Shown here in pieces: positions 24,209 to 31,064 of a DNA stretch of 31,064 nucleotides (positions within the stretch are counted from its first letter, which is position 1; every line of letters begins with the position of its first letter). Source of the stretch: DYEP01 sp040755615 (GTDB taxonomy: Bacteria > Bacillota > Sulfobacillia > DUSP01 > DYEP01). The position numbers were made by a program, and so were the translations under genes. The stretch covers positions 1 to 31,064 of the forward strand of contig JBFMAL010000032.1 in NCBI GenBank assembly GCA_040755615.1, in the 5' to 3' direction. The notes beneath the pieces are model-generated. The model saw only the letters and a program-made list of their open reading frames with translations, was not told where the DNA came from and did not search any database.

Positions 24209-25300
24209 TTACGTCTTGAACGGGTCAATGACTGCCTTAACCACCCTCTGCGCCTCTACATCCAAGATAGCCTGCCCCGCCTCGTGAAGACCGTATCTGC
24301 GAGAGACGAGAAGATGCCAGGGATAGTTACGCGCGTTGGACTCCATCACCCGGATCGATTTATAGAAGTGGCTGAAATCGATCCCCCAGGTACCGAGTAC
24401 GGACAAGTGCCTTTTATTGATCTCACGGTGAGGGTTTACTGTCACTTCTCCATTGTCCGTATACTGACCGACCACCACGTACGTCCCTGCGTCACGTGTC
24501 ATGGCCATACCCTCTCTTAAGGCACCAGGCACCCCCGTAGCTTCTATGCAAACGTCAGCACCTCTCCCACCGGTCAACCTTTTCACTTCTTCCACACGCT
24601 CCGACGGCCCGTACCGGCTGATGTCTACCACCGCGTCGGCCCCAAGCTTAAGACCCACTTCAAGGCGCTCACGGGGGGTACCCACAAGTATGACGCGGGT
24701 AGCGCCGGACAACCTTGAAAGGGCTACGGCATTCAGGCCTACAGGACCGCTCCCCTGCACCACAACGGTATCACCAAGTCCCACGCCGCCGCGACAGACC
24801 GCGTGAAACGCCGTAGGCAAACCGCAGCCTCCCCCTATAAACATGTCGGGGTCCACGGAGAGCCGCACAATCTTTACCCCCGGCTTCAAGTAGATCTTCT
24901 CGCTCCAACCACCCAGAAGGCCGTCGTTTGCACCGTAGGTGATTCCGTATACCTTTCGCTTCGGGCACCTGGTAGATGCCTTGGCTACCAGGCAGAACCA
25001 GCAGTTGTTGCAGGTCTCGTGTACGTCAAGAAAGGTCACCACGTCCCCGGGGCGCACTGGGGTCCCGTCTACGTCAAGGATTTCACCGTTTACGTCCTCC
25101 ACTTCACCCACATTAATGTGACCTGGTATCAGCGGATAGGGTGTTTCTGCCAGCCTGCCGTGGTACAGGTGCACATCCGTACCGCAGACCTCGCTCCTGA
25201 TGGTGCGCAGCAGTACCGCTCCTTTCTCGAGATCGGGCTCTGGAAATGAACGCACTTCCGGCAGACGCCCCGGACTTTCAATTACGCTCGCCAAAACCAA
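24209..25300 (-). CDS. Zinc-dependent medium-chain dehydrogenase
   Basis: About 363 residues. Catalytic zinc ligands are C39 in EVCGTDVH and H61 in PGHINVGEVE. The structural zinc site is the C-x2-C-x2-C cluster ETCNNCWFC (C97, C100, C103) with a further Cys near 112. The Rossmann motif is VVVQGSGPVGLNAVALSR. The family oxidises alcohols, polyols or threonine with NAD(P); the substrate cannot be read. TTG at 25298-25300 is chosen because GGAGGAG is 6 bases upstream; the upstream TTG at 25315 overlaps that ribosome site. It follows the M29 aminopeptidase by about 27 bases on the same strand, so they form an operon. No thr catabolism partner such as KBL is adjacent, so threonine dehydrogenase is unproven. 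Confidence 0.9.
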   Translation of the reverse strand: MVLASVIESPGRLPEVRSFPEPDLEKGAVLLRTIRSEVCGTDVHLYHGRLAETPYPLIPGHINVGEVEDVNGEILDVDGTPVRPGDVVTFLDVHETCNNCWFCLVAKASTRCPKRKVYGITYGANDGLLGGWSEKIYLKPGVKIVRLSVDPDMFIGGGCGLPTAFHAVCRGGVGLGDTVVVQGSGPVGLNAVALSRLSGATRVILVGTPRERLEVGLKLGADAVVDISRYGPSERVEEVKRLTGGRGADVCIEATGVPGALREGMAMTRDAGTYVVVGQYTDNGEVTVNPHREINKRHLSVLGTWGIDFSHFYKSIRVMESNARNYPWHLLVSRRYGLHEAGQAILDVEAQRVVKAVIDPFKT

Positions 25301-25327
25301 CGGTGTCTCCTCCAATCGATAGTTGTC

Positions 25328-26398
25328 CTAAAAGATGAACCGGCCGTCCTTTTGCACCAGCCTACCGTCAAGGTAAATCTCACCGTCGCTGCGCATGTCC
25401 TTGATCATGTCCCAGTGTATGGCGGAGCGGTTGGTACCCCCCGACTCAGGATAGGCGTTTCCGAGGGCAATGTGGACCGTACCGCCGATCTTCTCGTCGA
25501 ACAGGAGGTCTTTTGTAAACCTGGTGATGCCCCAGTTCGTACCGATGCCAAGTTCACCGATAAACCGTGCGCCATCGTCAGAGTCAAGCAGGGCGATCAA
25601 CAGGTCCTCGTTCTTTCTCGCGCGCGCGGTGACGACCTTGCCGGCCTTAAACTCAAGGTACACACCGTCCACTTCTTTGCCCATGTAGATGGCGGGGAAG
25701 TCGTAAAGGATATGCCCTTCGGCGGAATCCTCCACCGGTGCAAGAAAGATCTCCCCATCCGGCATATTCTCGTGGCCATCACACTTTATCGCCATTCGTC
25801 CTTTCACGCTAAGGCGGAGGTCCGTCTGTTTTCCCACCAGCCTGACTTCGTCAGCCTTGTCGAACAATTCCTTTATCCGATCCTGTTCCCTGGACATTTG
25901 TTGCCAGTCTATGTTGGTCGCGTTAAAGAGGAAGTCCTCGTATTCAGCCAGGGACATCTCTGCTTCCTGCGCCAGCGCGGAAGTGGGATAATTCACTACA
26001 ACCCATCGCACGGCGCCCGAGATCACGTAGTCCATGATTGGCCTTGTGGTCTTTTGCCTGAGCGCGATCCGCTCCGGGTCCACGTTAGACAGGTACTTCA
26101 GGTTGCCCGGAGCATCGATGTTAATTGCTACGCTGGCACTCTTGTACTGCTCGAAATCAACGTCAAGAAGGGTACCCAGCTGCTTTTCACTGGCCTCCCT
26201 GAGAAAAATTTCATTAAGTTCCTCCCACCTGGCGAGGAATCTGGGGTAGGCCCCCTTCTTCAGAACGCGGCGGAACACCTCCTTCACAAGCGGCTTGGCC
26301 GCTTCCGAGGAGGTGATCAGTACCACGTCTCCCTCTTTCACACCGGTACTGTAGTCCACCAGTATCTCAGCCAGCTTTTGTACCCTGGGATCCGCCAT
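25328..26398 (-). CDS. M29-family (AmpS-type) metallo-aminopeptidase
   Basis: 356 residues. It opens with the usual KLAEILVDYSTGVKEGDVVL. Predicted metal-site segments are NMPDGEIFLAPVEDSAEG, GELGIGTN, HIALGNAYPESGG and SAIHWDMIKDM, matching the M29 family of cobalt- or zinc-dependent aminopeptidases, which are common in thermophiles and Firmicutes. It removes N-terminal residues from peptides in the cytoplasm, which fits the oligopeptide importer elsewhere in the window. ATG at 26396-26398, with only a modest ribosome site (CAGGTTGA). Divergent from the terpene synthase-like gene at 26546. Confidence 0.95.
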   Translation of the reverse strand: MADPRVQKLAEILVDYSTGVKEGDVVLITSSEAAKPLVKEVFRRVLKKGAYPRFLARWEELNEIFLREASEKQLGTLLDVDFEQYKSASVAINIDAPGNLKYLSNVDPERIALRQKTTRPIMDYVISGAVRWVVVNYPTSALAQEAEMSLAEYEDFLFNATNIDWQQMSREQDRIKELFDKADEVRLVGKQTDLRLSVKGRMAIKCDGHENMPDGEIFLAPVEDSAEGHILYDFPAIYMGKEVDGVYLEFKAGKVVTARARKNEDLLIALLDSDDGARFIGELGIGTNWGITRFTKDLLFDEKIGGTVHIALGNAYPESGGTNRSAIHWDMIKDMRSDGEIYLDGRLVQKDGRFIF

Positions 26399-26545
26399 TC
26401 GCAGTCAACCTGCCTTTCCGTGATGTTTTCAGCCTGCGTGCGCTGCCGGGGTGGTTTCCCCCTACTCTTTTCTTATTGCAGCTTCAAAACTCCTTCAAAG
26501 TGGCAAAGCGGTATGCCCGCCCCTGTGTCGGGGAACAATCGAGGT

Positions 26546-27589
26546 ATGAAAACGCCGAACCTTTTGCATAAGATGATCACTGTAATCCTCCCGTTGGCAA
26601 GAAAGGAGCTTTCCCTTTGGGAGTCGAAGGTCAGGAGCGCCCCAGATCCCGAGATCAGGCAGCAGGCAGTATCCAGTATTAGGAAGAAGGCCTTTCACTG
26701 CCTTGGAGGAGCGGTATATGCACTGCGGGATCCGGAAAACATGAGTGAAACACTAAGGGCGATAATAGCGCTTCAGACCATATCTGACTACCTCGACAAT
26801 CTGTGTGACCGCTCAGGGGTAGAAGATATGCGAGCATTCGCGGCGCTGCACGAAGCCATGCTGTGCGCCGTAGACCTGGAACGAACACCTTCCGACTTTT
26901 ACAGGTTCTACCCCTGGAAGCAGGACGGGGGTTACCTCGCTGCTCTGGTAGAGACGTGCAGGCACTACTTCAGGTTCCTTCCCGGATATGACCGGATCCG
27001 GGCCTGTATGGTCCGGCTGGCAGGCCTTTACTGCGACCTTCAGGTGAACAAGCACCTCTCCCTGGACCTTCGGGAACAGCGTATGCAGGAATGGTATGCG
27101 AAGAACTGCCCGTTCCCAGAGCTGGCGTGGTGGGAGTTCGGGGCTGCCTCCGGGTCCACACTGGCACTATTCCTACTCATGTCGGCCGCGCGCGACGAAC
27201 GGTTGGCCGAATCGGCCGCCCGGGAGATCGTACGTGCATACTTCCCTTATATGACCGGTCTTCACATCCTGCTCGATTACTTCATCGACGTCGAGGAGGA
27301 CGCCTGCGAAGGAGATCTAAACTTCGTATCATGCTACCGTAGTCTCAATGAGGCGAGCGACCGCATATCGAGGTTCATTCAACGAGCCGTGGCGTCCACC
27401 TCCGCACTTCCCGATCCCGGGTTTCACCGCGCGGTAGTGAACGGGATGTTGGGCGTGTACCTCTCTGACCCTAAAGCCCAAAAGGCACCCATCAGGGAAC
27501 ACGCAGCCGGACTCCTCAAGACGGCGGGGCGTGATGCCATACTGATGTACGGTGTATGTCGGGTGCTTCGCACCCTGGGATGTCTTTGA
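26546..27589 (+). CDS. DUF2600 / YtpB-like class IB terpene synthase
   Basis: 347 residues. It contains LARKELSLWESKV, RQQAVSSIRKKAFHCLGG, the Asp-rich motif SDYLDNLCD (80-88), and a second acidic motif LDYFIDVEED followed by GDLNFVSCY. These are features of the DUF2600 family, whose Bacillus member YtpB is tetraprenyl-beta-curcumene synthase and cyclises C35 heptaprenyl diphosphate. The ATG at 26546-26548 gives the expected N-terminus MKTPNLLHKMI; GGGG lies about 12 bases upstream. The frame stays open far to the left, antisense to the aminopeptidase, and that part is not coding. Its 3' end overlaps the convergent polyprenyl synthetase gene by 74 bases, which suggests a shared C35 pathway. 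Product length is inferred. Confidence 0.85.
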   Translation: MKTPNLLHKMITVILPLARKELSLWESKVRSAPDPEIRQQAVSSIRKKAFHCLGGAVYALRDPENMSETLRAIIALQTISDYLDNLCDRSGVEDMRAFAALHEAMLCAVDLERTPSDFYRFYPWKQDGGYLAALVETCRHYFRFLPGYDRIRACMVRLAGLYCDLQVNKHLSLDLREQRMQEWYAKNCPFPELAWWEFGAASGSTLALFLLMSAARDERLAESAAREIVRAYFPYMTGLHILLDYFIDVEEDACEGDLNFVSCYRSLNEASDRISRFIQRAVASTSALPDPGFHRAVVNGMLGVYLSDPKAQKAPIREHAAGLLKTAGRDAILMYGVCRVLRTLGCL

Positions 27590-28556
27590 TAGAACGCGCG
27601 ACCACCAGTTCCGCGATGAGCGACAGCGCGGACCTTGAAGCAGAGTCAGCCACGACGCACAGGCTTTCTTTTGCCTGCTCAATCAGTCCCCGGGCCTGGC
27701 GGTAGCAAAACTCAAATGCGCTTATGCGGCAAAGTATGCTCTTCACCGCGTTGGTATCGATAGGCCGGTCCGATAAAATCCTGCGTAGAGTGGCGCCTTC
27801 TGTATCATGCCTGATCCCGTATATTATAGGAAGCGTAACGACCCCCTGGACGATATCGTTGCAGGCCGGTTTTCCCGTTTCCCTTGCATCCGCGATGATA
27901 TCCAGGATGTCGTCCACCACCTGGAACGCGCAGCCAACATACAACCCGAACTTTCTCATGGCCTCCACAAACTGCCTGGGCGCCTTGCTTACCAGCGCGC
28001 CCGCCTGACAGCATGCCGCTAGCAGGCTCGCGGTTTTTCCTTCGATGTACCCAAAATACTCATCCTCCGTCAGGTCGAGCCGCCCTTTGCTTGACATCTG
28101 TTCCATCTCCCCCTCGCACATCCGGGAAATGGCCTCTGACATGACGCTGACCACGCCGTAGCGCGCATGAGGGGTGAGGAGCGAGAACGCCCTGGCAAAC
28201 AAGAAGTCGCCGGCGATGACCGACGCCCCGTTACCGTACACCGCGTTGACGCTGGGAAGCCCCCGCCTGATGTCCGAGTTGTCGATGATGTCGTCGTGCA
28301 CCAGCGAGGCTATGTGAATGAGTTCGGCAGCGGCTGCAACGTCGATAACCGCCTGCCTGTCGCTTGGGTAAGATCTGGACGTCAGCACCACCAGCGCGGG
28401 CCTCAGCCTCTTTCCCTTGGCCAGTATAAGGTGATCCATGACCTTTCCAAGCAACGACCCGTTGCCGCTCATGGCGCTCTTTACGCGTTCCTCGACAAGC
28501 GTCATCTCGGGAAGATCAGGGTATACCTGGAGGGTCTTTGGTGTTGCTTGAGCCAT
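27516..28556 (-). CDS. Polyprenyl diphosphate synthase (HepT/IspB-like)
   Basis: 346 residues, trans-isoprenyl diphosphate synthase. Motifs: GKRLRP (48-53), first Asp-rich motif DDIID (88-92) followed by RRG, second DDILD (215-219) preceded by FQVV. Small residues upstream of the first motif fit a long-chain product. Heptaprenyl synthase catalytic subunits in Firmicutes need a partner (HepS), which is not in view. ATG follows AGGAGG by 8 bases. The product would feed menaquinone side chains or the adjacent C35 terpene synthase-like gene. The C-terminal tail (about 25 residues beyond AELVVARSIKDIPG) lies in the antisense overlap and is longer than usual. Confidence 0.93.
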   Translation of the reverse strand: MAQATPKTLQVYPDLPEMTLVEERVKSAMSGNGSLLGKVMDHLILAKGKRLRPALVVLTSRSYPSDRQAVIDVAAAAELIHIASLVHDDIIDNSDIRRGLPSVNAVYGNGASVIAGDFLFARAFSLLTPHARYGVVSVMSEAISRMCEGEMEQMSSKGRLDLTEDEYFGYIEGKTASLLAACCQAGALVSKAPRQFVEAMRKFGLYVGCAFQVVDDILDIIADARETGKPACNDIVQGVVTLPIIYGIRHDTEGATLRRILSDRPIDTNAVKSILCRISAFEFCYRQARGLIEQAKESLCVVADSASRSALSLIAELVVARSIKDIPGCEAPDIHRTSVWHHAPPS

Positions 28557-28706
28557 TCGCCATCGCCTCCTGGTTAATAGTAGAGGTACAGGGGATAGTA
28601 TCCTTCTTCAAGCGAGAAATGATACTTTGCATCACGTCAAAGAGGTATCCTGTGCAAGAGCGCGGACAGAATATGGAGAGAATTCTGTTGACAGGGTGCG
28701 TGTCTC

Positions 28707-29708
28707 TTGAGGATAGCGCTACTGTACGATACGATAACTAGAGTGCAAGATGCGGGCCCGCTTACAGAGACCGCCGAGGCGGTCCTGCTCGCGCTGGAAA
28801 AAGGTAACCACGACGTATTCCCGGTCAGGGCTGAACGCGATCTTCTCGGCAAACTCGATCTGATAAGGCCTGAGCTCGTCTTCAACATCGCAGCAGGGAT
28901 TCGGCACAAAGGCGAGCAACCCCTGGTCGCCGCTTTGCTCGAGCTTTCTGGAATACCATACACGGGTTCTTCCTACGCCACCCACACAATCGCCACGCAG
29001 AAACACCTGGCCAAGATCGTCTTTCAGGCGATGGGTCTTGCCACTCCGCGGTTTGCGGTATATACTCGAAAGGAGGCCGGAGGAGCACGCAGGCTTGGGC
29101 TTTCTTACCCGCTCATGGTAAAACCTGCGTGGGAGGGGTCGAGCGTCGGCATCAACTGTTCAAATCTGGTATACAGCGACGAGGAACTCCATAAGGTAGT
29201 ATTGTCCATCCTGACGGTATACAAACAGCCCGCGCTTGTGGAAGAATTCCTGCCCGGCCGCGAGTTCACCGTCGCAGTGCTGGGTACTGAGAACCCGACG
29301 GTGCTGCCGATCGAGGAGATCGTGACAGAGGAACCTGTATACACTTACGCCGCAAAGATCGAGGATCGCGTCCAGTACAGATGGCCTGAGCTGGACCAGG
29401 CGACCGCCTCCGCCATCACCTCGCTGGCAAAAGACGCGTACCTCGCGCTCGGATGCCGGGACTACGCCCGCGTTGACATTCGCATGGACGCCTCCGGCAG
29501 ACCCCATCTTCTGGAAGTGAACACCCTTCCGGGACTTGCCGCCGGCTACAGCGAGGTTCCAAGGATCGCGGAGAAAGCAGGCATCTCCTACACCGAGCTC
29601 ATAAACCGCATCGCGGACATGGCTGCCGAGCGCTACGCCATATGGCCTGGGTACGGGGAGAGGCCCACCGTGTACCTTCATGGCCCGGGCCAGTCTCCCA
29701 TTCATTGA
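28707..29708 (+). CDS. D-alanine--D-alanine ligase-like ATP-grasp enzyme
   Basis: 333 residues. N-terminal MRIALLYD, then ELSGIPYTGSSYATHTIATQKHLAK (here TQK where typical Ddl has MDK), the ATP-grasp strands YPLMVKPAWEGSSVGI and VEEFLPGREFTVAVLG, and the metal-binding DYARVDIRMD and HLLEVNTLPGLAAGYS. It starts with TTG, with AGGGTG 8 bases upstream and an in-frame TGA just before, so no longer start is possible. Ddl joins two D-alanines for peptidoglycan; this branch is diverged and no mur or alr genes are near, so another amino-acid ligation is conceivable. The nitroreductase gene follows after 67 bases. Confidence 0.85.
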   Translation: MRIALLYDTITRVQDAGPLTETAEAVLLALEKGNHDVFPVRAERDLLGKLDLIRPELVFNIAAGIRHKGEQPLVAALLELSGIPYTGSSYATHTIATQKHLAKIVFQAMGLATPRFAVYTRKEAGGARRLGLSYPLMVKPAWEGSSVGINCSNLVYSDEELHKVVLSILTVYKQPALVEEFLPGREFTVAVLGTENPTVLPIEEIVTEEPVYTYAAKIEDRVQYRWPELDQATASAITSLAKDAYLALGCRDYARVDIRMDASGRPHLLEVNTLPGLAAGYSEVPRIAEKAGISYTELINRIADMAAERYAIWPGYGERPTVYLHGPGQSPIH

Positions 29709-29775
29709 CCACCTTCTGGAGGAATTCACTCCTTCCCGGGAGAAGTGGGATGTAATCACCACGGAGGTGTTTGCT

Positions 29776-30384
29776 ATGACGGCGGATATAGCTTCTGTGC
29801 TTTATGAGCTCCTAAGTACCAGAAGAAGCGTCAGGCAGTTCCTGACCGCAGGCATCCCAGGCGAAGACATAGATTTTGTGCTGAGGGCAGGTTGCCTCGC
29901 GCCCTCGGGGGCCAACTTCCAGCCCTGGCTTGTGGGCGTTATCACGGATCCTGGGTTGAAGAAGCGGATCCGGCTCGCCTCGGAAGAGGCGGACGCGAGG
30001 TGGAACAGCGAAAGGCAGGACTGGTTTAAAGCGTGGCTCAAGCACCAGTGCATAGAGCCCGAAAGCAAACCCTTTCTCGAGCAGGCCCCTGTGCTTCTCG
30101 TGGTTTTCGGCAATACGCTCGCCCCGTACTGGCTCGAGTCGGTGTGGATCTGCATTTCATATATGTTGCTCGCGGCCCACGCAAGGGGACTCGGCAGCCT
30201 GCCTTACACCCCCGGTTACCCCGGTTTTTTGAACGAGATTCTTTCTGTTCCGGAAAAGTACAGTCCCCAGGCAATCTTGCCTCTGGGCAGGCCTGACGGC
30301 ATTCCCGACGGCGCGCAGCGCCCCAGGCGCCCGGTGGAGGACTCCATTTTTAGAAACATATACGCGGGACCGGAAAGCAGTTAA
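29776..30384 (+). CDS. Nitroreductase-family flavoprotein
   Basis: 202 residues. FMN-contact motif STRRSVRQF (14-22), then CLAPSGANFQPWLVGVI and, in the second half, LLAAHARGLGSLPYTPG, all standard for NfsA/FrxA-like nitroreductases, which use FMN and NAD(P)H to reduce nitro groups, quinones or other substrates. ATG at 29776 has GGAGGT 7 bases upstream; an upstream GTG overlapping the ligase gene is unlikely. Physiological substrate unknown. It may share a transcript with the ligase-like gene. Confidence 0.9.
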   Translation: MTADIASVLYELLSTRRSVRQFLTAGIPGEDIDFVLRAGCLAPSGANFQPWLVGVITDPGLKKRIRLASEEADARWNSERQDWFKAWLKHQCIEPESKPFLEQAPVLLVVFGNTLAPYWLESVWICISYMLLAAHARGLGSLPYTPGYPGFLNEILSVPEKYSPQAILPLGRPDGIPDGAQRPRRPVEDSIFRNIYAGPESS

Positions 30385-30394
30385 GCCTATCTCA

Positions 30395-30697
30395 TCACGG
30401 GCGCTCGCCTTCGACCGCTGCGACCATTTGCTCCATCGATTGCTCCTCATCACGCCGCTCATCGATGAATATGGATGTCATTACTCTTGGAGCACCCTTA
30501 CGAAAACCGCTGTTGTGCATTTTCGCTACGACGGGCAGCACCTTCTCGAGGTCTCCCTGGATGATGGTGGACGTCGGCGTCACCTGGTGCTTGAGCCCCG
30601 TTTCTCTTTCGAGTATGCTGCGAGACAGGGAGACAAAACTGCTAAAGCTGGCTTCATCGGTACCGACCGGTACCACCTTGACTTCAACGATCGCCAA
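30395..30697 (-). CDS. MTH1187-family thiamine-binding protein
   Basis: 100 residues, single-domain ferredoxin-like fold of the MTH1187/YkoF type. Motifs: VEVKVVPVGT at the start, TSTIIQGDLEKVLPVV in the middle, and RVMTSIFIDERRD near the end. Members bind thiamine or related compounds and form tetramers. TTG at 30695-30697 is chosen because AGGAGGTGA is 8 bases upstream and the N-terminus then matches the family (M-A-I-V-E-V-K); the ATG 30 bases earlier lies before the ribosome site. It converges on the nitroreductase with a 10-base gap. Confidence 0.85.
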   Translation of the reverse strand: MAIVEVKVVPVGTDEASFSSFVSLSRSILERETGLKHQVTPTSTIIQGDLEKVLPVVAKMHNSGFRKGAPRVMTSIFIDERRDEEQSMEQMVAAVEGERP

Positions 30698-31064
30698 TAC
30701 CTTCACCTCCTGCGTTTGCTCATCCATATATTGCCCGGGAAATGCTGTGGTTAACAGTGTGCTGGACGGGGGTCACGGCCTCGATGTCGGGGTCTCCTCT
30801 CACAGGCCGCAAGCATGTTTGCGATGGGCTGGACCTGCGCCGGTTACACAGAAAAGCCTTGGTAGTATTGTAATGAAGAGGAAAACCATGTCACTCCGTC
30901 TAACTGTTTGAAGGGGTATCACCGGTGAGGATCTGAAAGACTCACGGTGTAATGTCAAGAGGAAATTAATGGCATTTAATTAGGGTTAAGGTCAAAAAGG
31001 CAACACAAATCCCTCCAACTACAGGTTAATTAGGTAGCTGGTAATAGATCCCAGTATAGAGGAG
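30698..31064. other. Right-edge noncoding stretch with one hairpin
   Basis: No convincing gene is seen. One imperfect hairpin pairs CACC-G-GTGAG (30920-30929) with CTCACGGTG (30941-30949), with a single bulged G. Beyond about 30950 the sequence becomes AT-rich (ATTAATGGCATTTAATTAGGG) and may belong to the promoter of a gene beyond the window. Confidence 0.4.

Noticed and set aside
23869..24228. 119-residue minus-strand frame upstream of the exporter
   Set aside because: No ribosome site, no recognisable sequence, and it overlaps the starts of two real genes.
25352..26545. Long N-terminal extension of the YtpB-like gene
   Set aside because: The frame is open by chance across the antisense strand of the M29 aminopeptidase; family N-termini begin near 26546.
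28688..28693. TTGACA as a -35 box for the ligase gene
   Set aside because: A -10 at proper spacing would fall downstream of the TTG start codon, so it cannot drive that start.
28673..28741. 22-codon ORF overlapping the ligase start, considered as a leader peptide
   Set aside because: No ribosome binding site and no run of regulatory codons.

Overview
The window looks like chromosomal DNA of a GC-rich, spore-forming anaerobe of the Firmicutes (Clostridia or a related class). This is inferred from a GerMN lipoprotein, a YtpB-like DUF2600 terpene synthase, an aconitase and NifV-type synthase pair, strong GGAGG-type ribosome binding sites, and frequent GTG and TTG starts. No rRNA, tRNA or CRISPR array was seen. 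No phage genes were seen, and the only mobile element is at the extreme left edge.

Layout. 1-625: the 5' part of an IS200/IS605 tnpA (minus), its palindromic end, and the 3' remnant of a membrane-protein gene with its terminator. 637-3336: a minus-strand operon of response regulator, sensor kinase and GerMN lipoprotein. 3492-9107: plus-strand amino-acid metabolism, namely a class I aminotransferase, then after a structured 164-base gap a tight five-gene run (small membrane protein, homoserine dehydrogenase, a SufS-like PLP enzyme lacking the catalytic cysteine, an ACT-less threonine dehydratase, a stand-alone B3/B4 domain protein). 9397-14993: a complete oligopeptide ABC importer. 15336-19184: a minus-strand operon of NifV-type (homocitrate or Re-citrate) synthase, aconitase-family enzyme and GntR/FCD repressor, with a palindrome inside its promoter. 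19439-20242: a lipoprotein with two FMN-binding domains. 20349-21559: a small secreted protein and a decayed I9-like membrane-anchored gene. 22286-23888: a DrrAB-type ABC exporter. 24209-26398: an M29 aminopeptidase and zinc dehydrogenase operon. 26546-28556: a YtpB-like terpene synthase and a polyprenyl synthetase, convergent with overlapping 3' ends. 28707-30697: a D-Ala-D-Ala ligase-like enzyme, a nitroreductase and an MTH1187 thiamine-binding protein.

Taken together, the centre of the window suggests peptide and amino-acid fermentation. The importer would bring in oligopeptides, and the M29 aminopeptidase would trim them. The aminotransferase, dehydratase and dehydrogenase would process aspartate-family amino acids, and the synthase-aconitase pair would make a tricarboxylate precursor. 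The flavin lipoprotein and the polyprenyl synthetase (quinone or C35 terpene side chains) fit membrane redox chemistry, but no ApbE or NADH dehydrogenase gene is present here to confirm that. All functions are read from sequence motifs without database searches.
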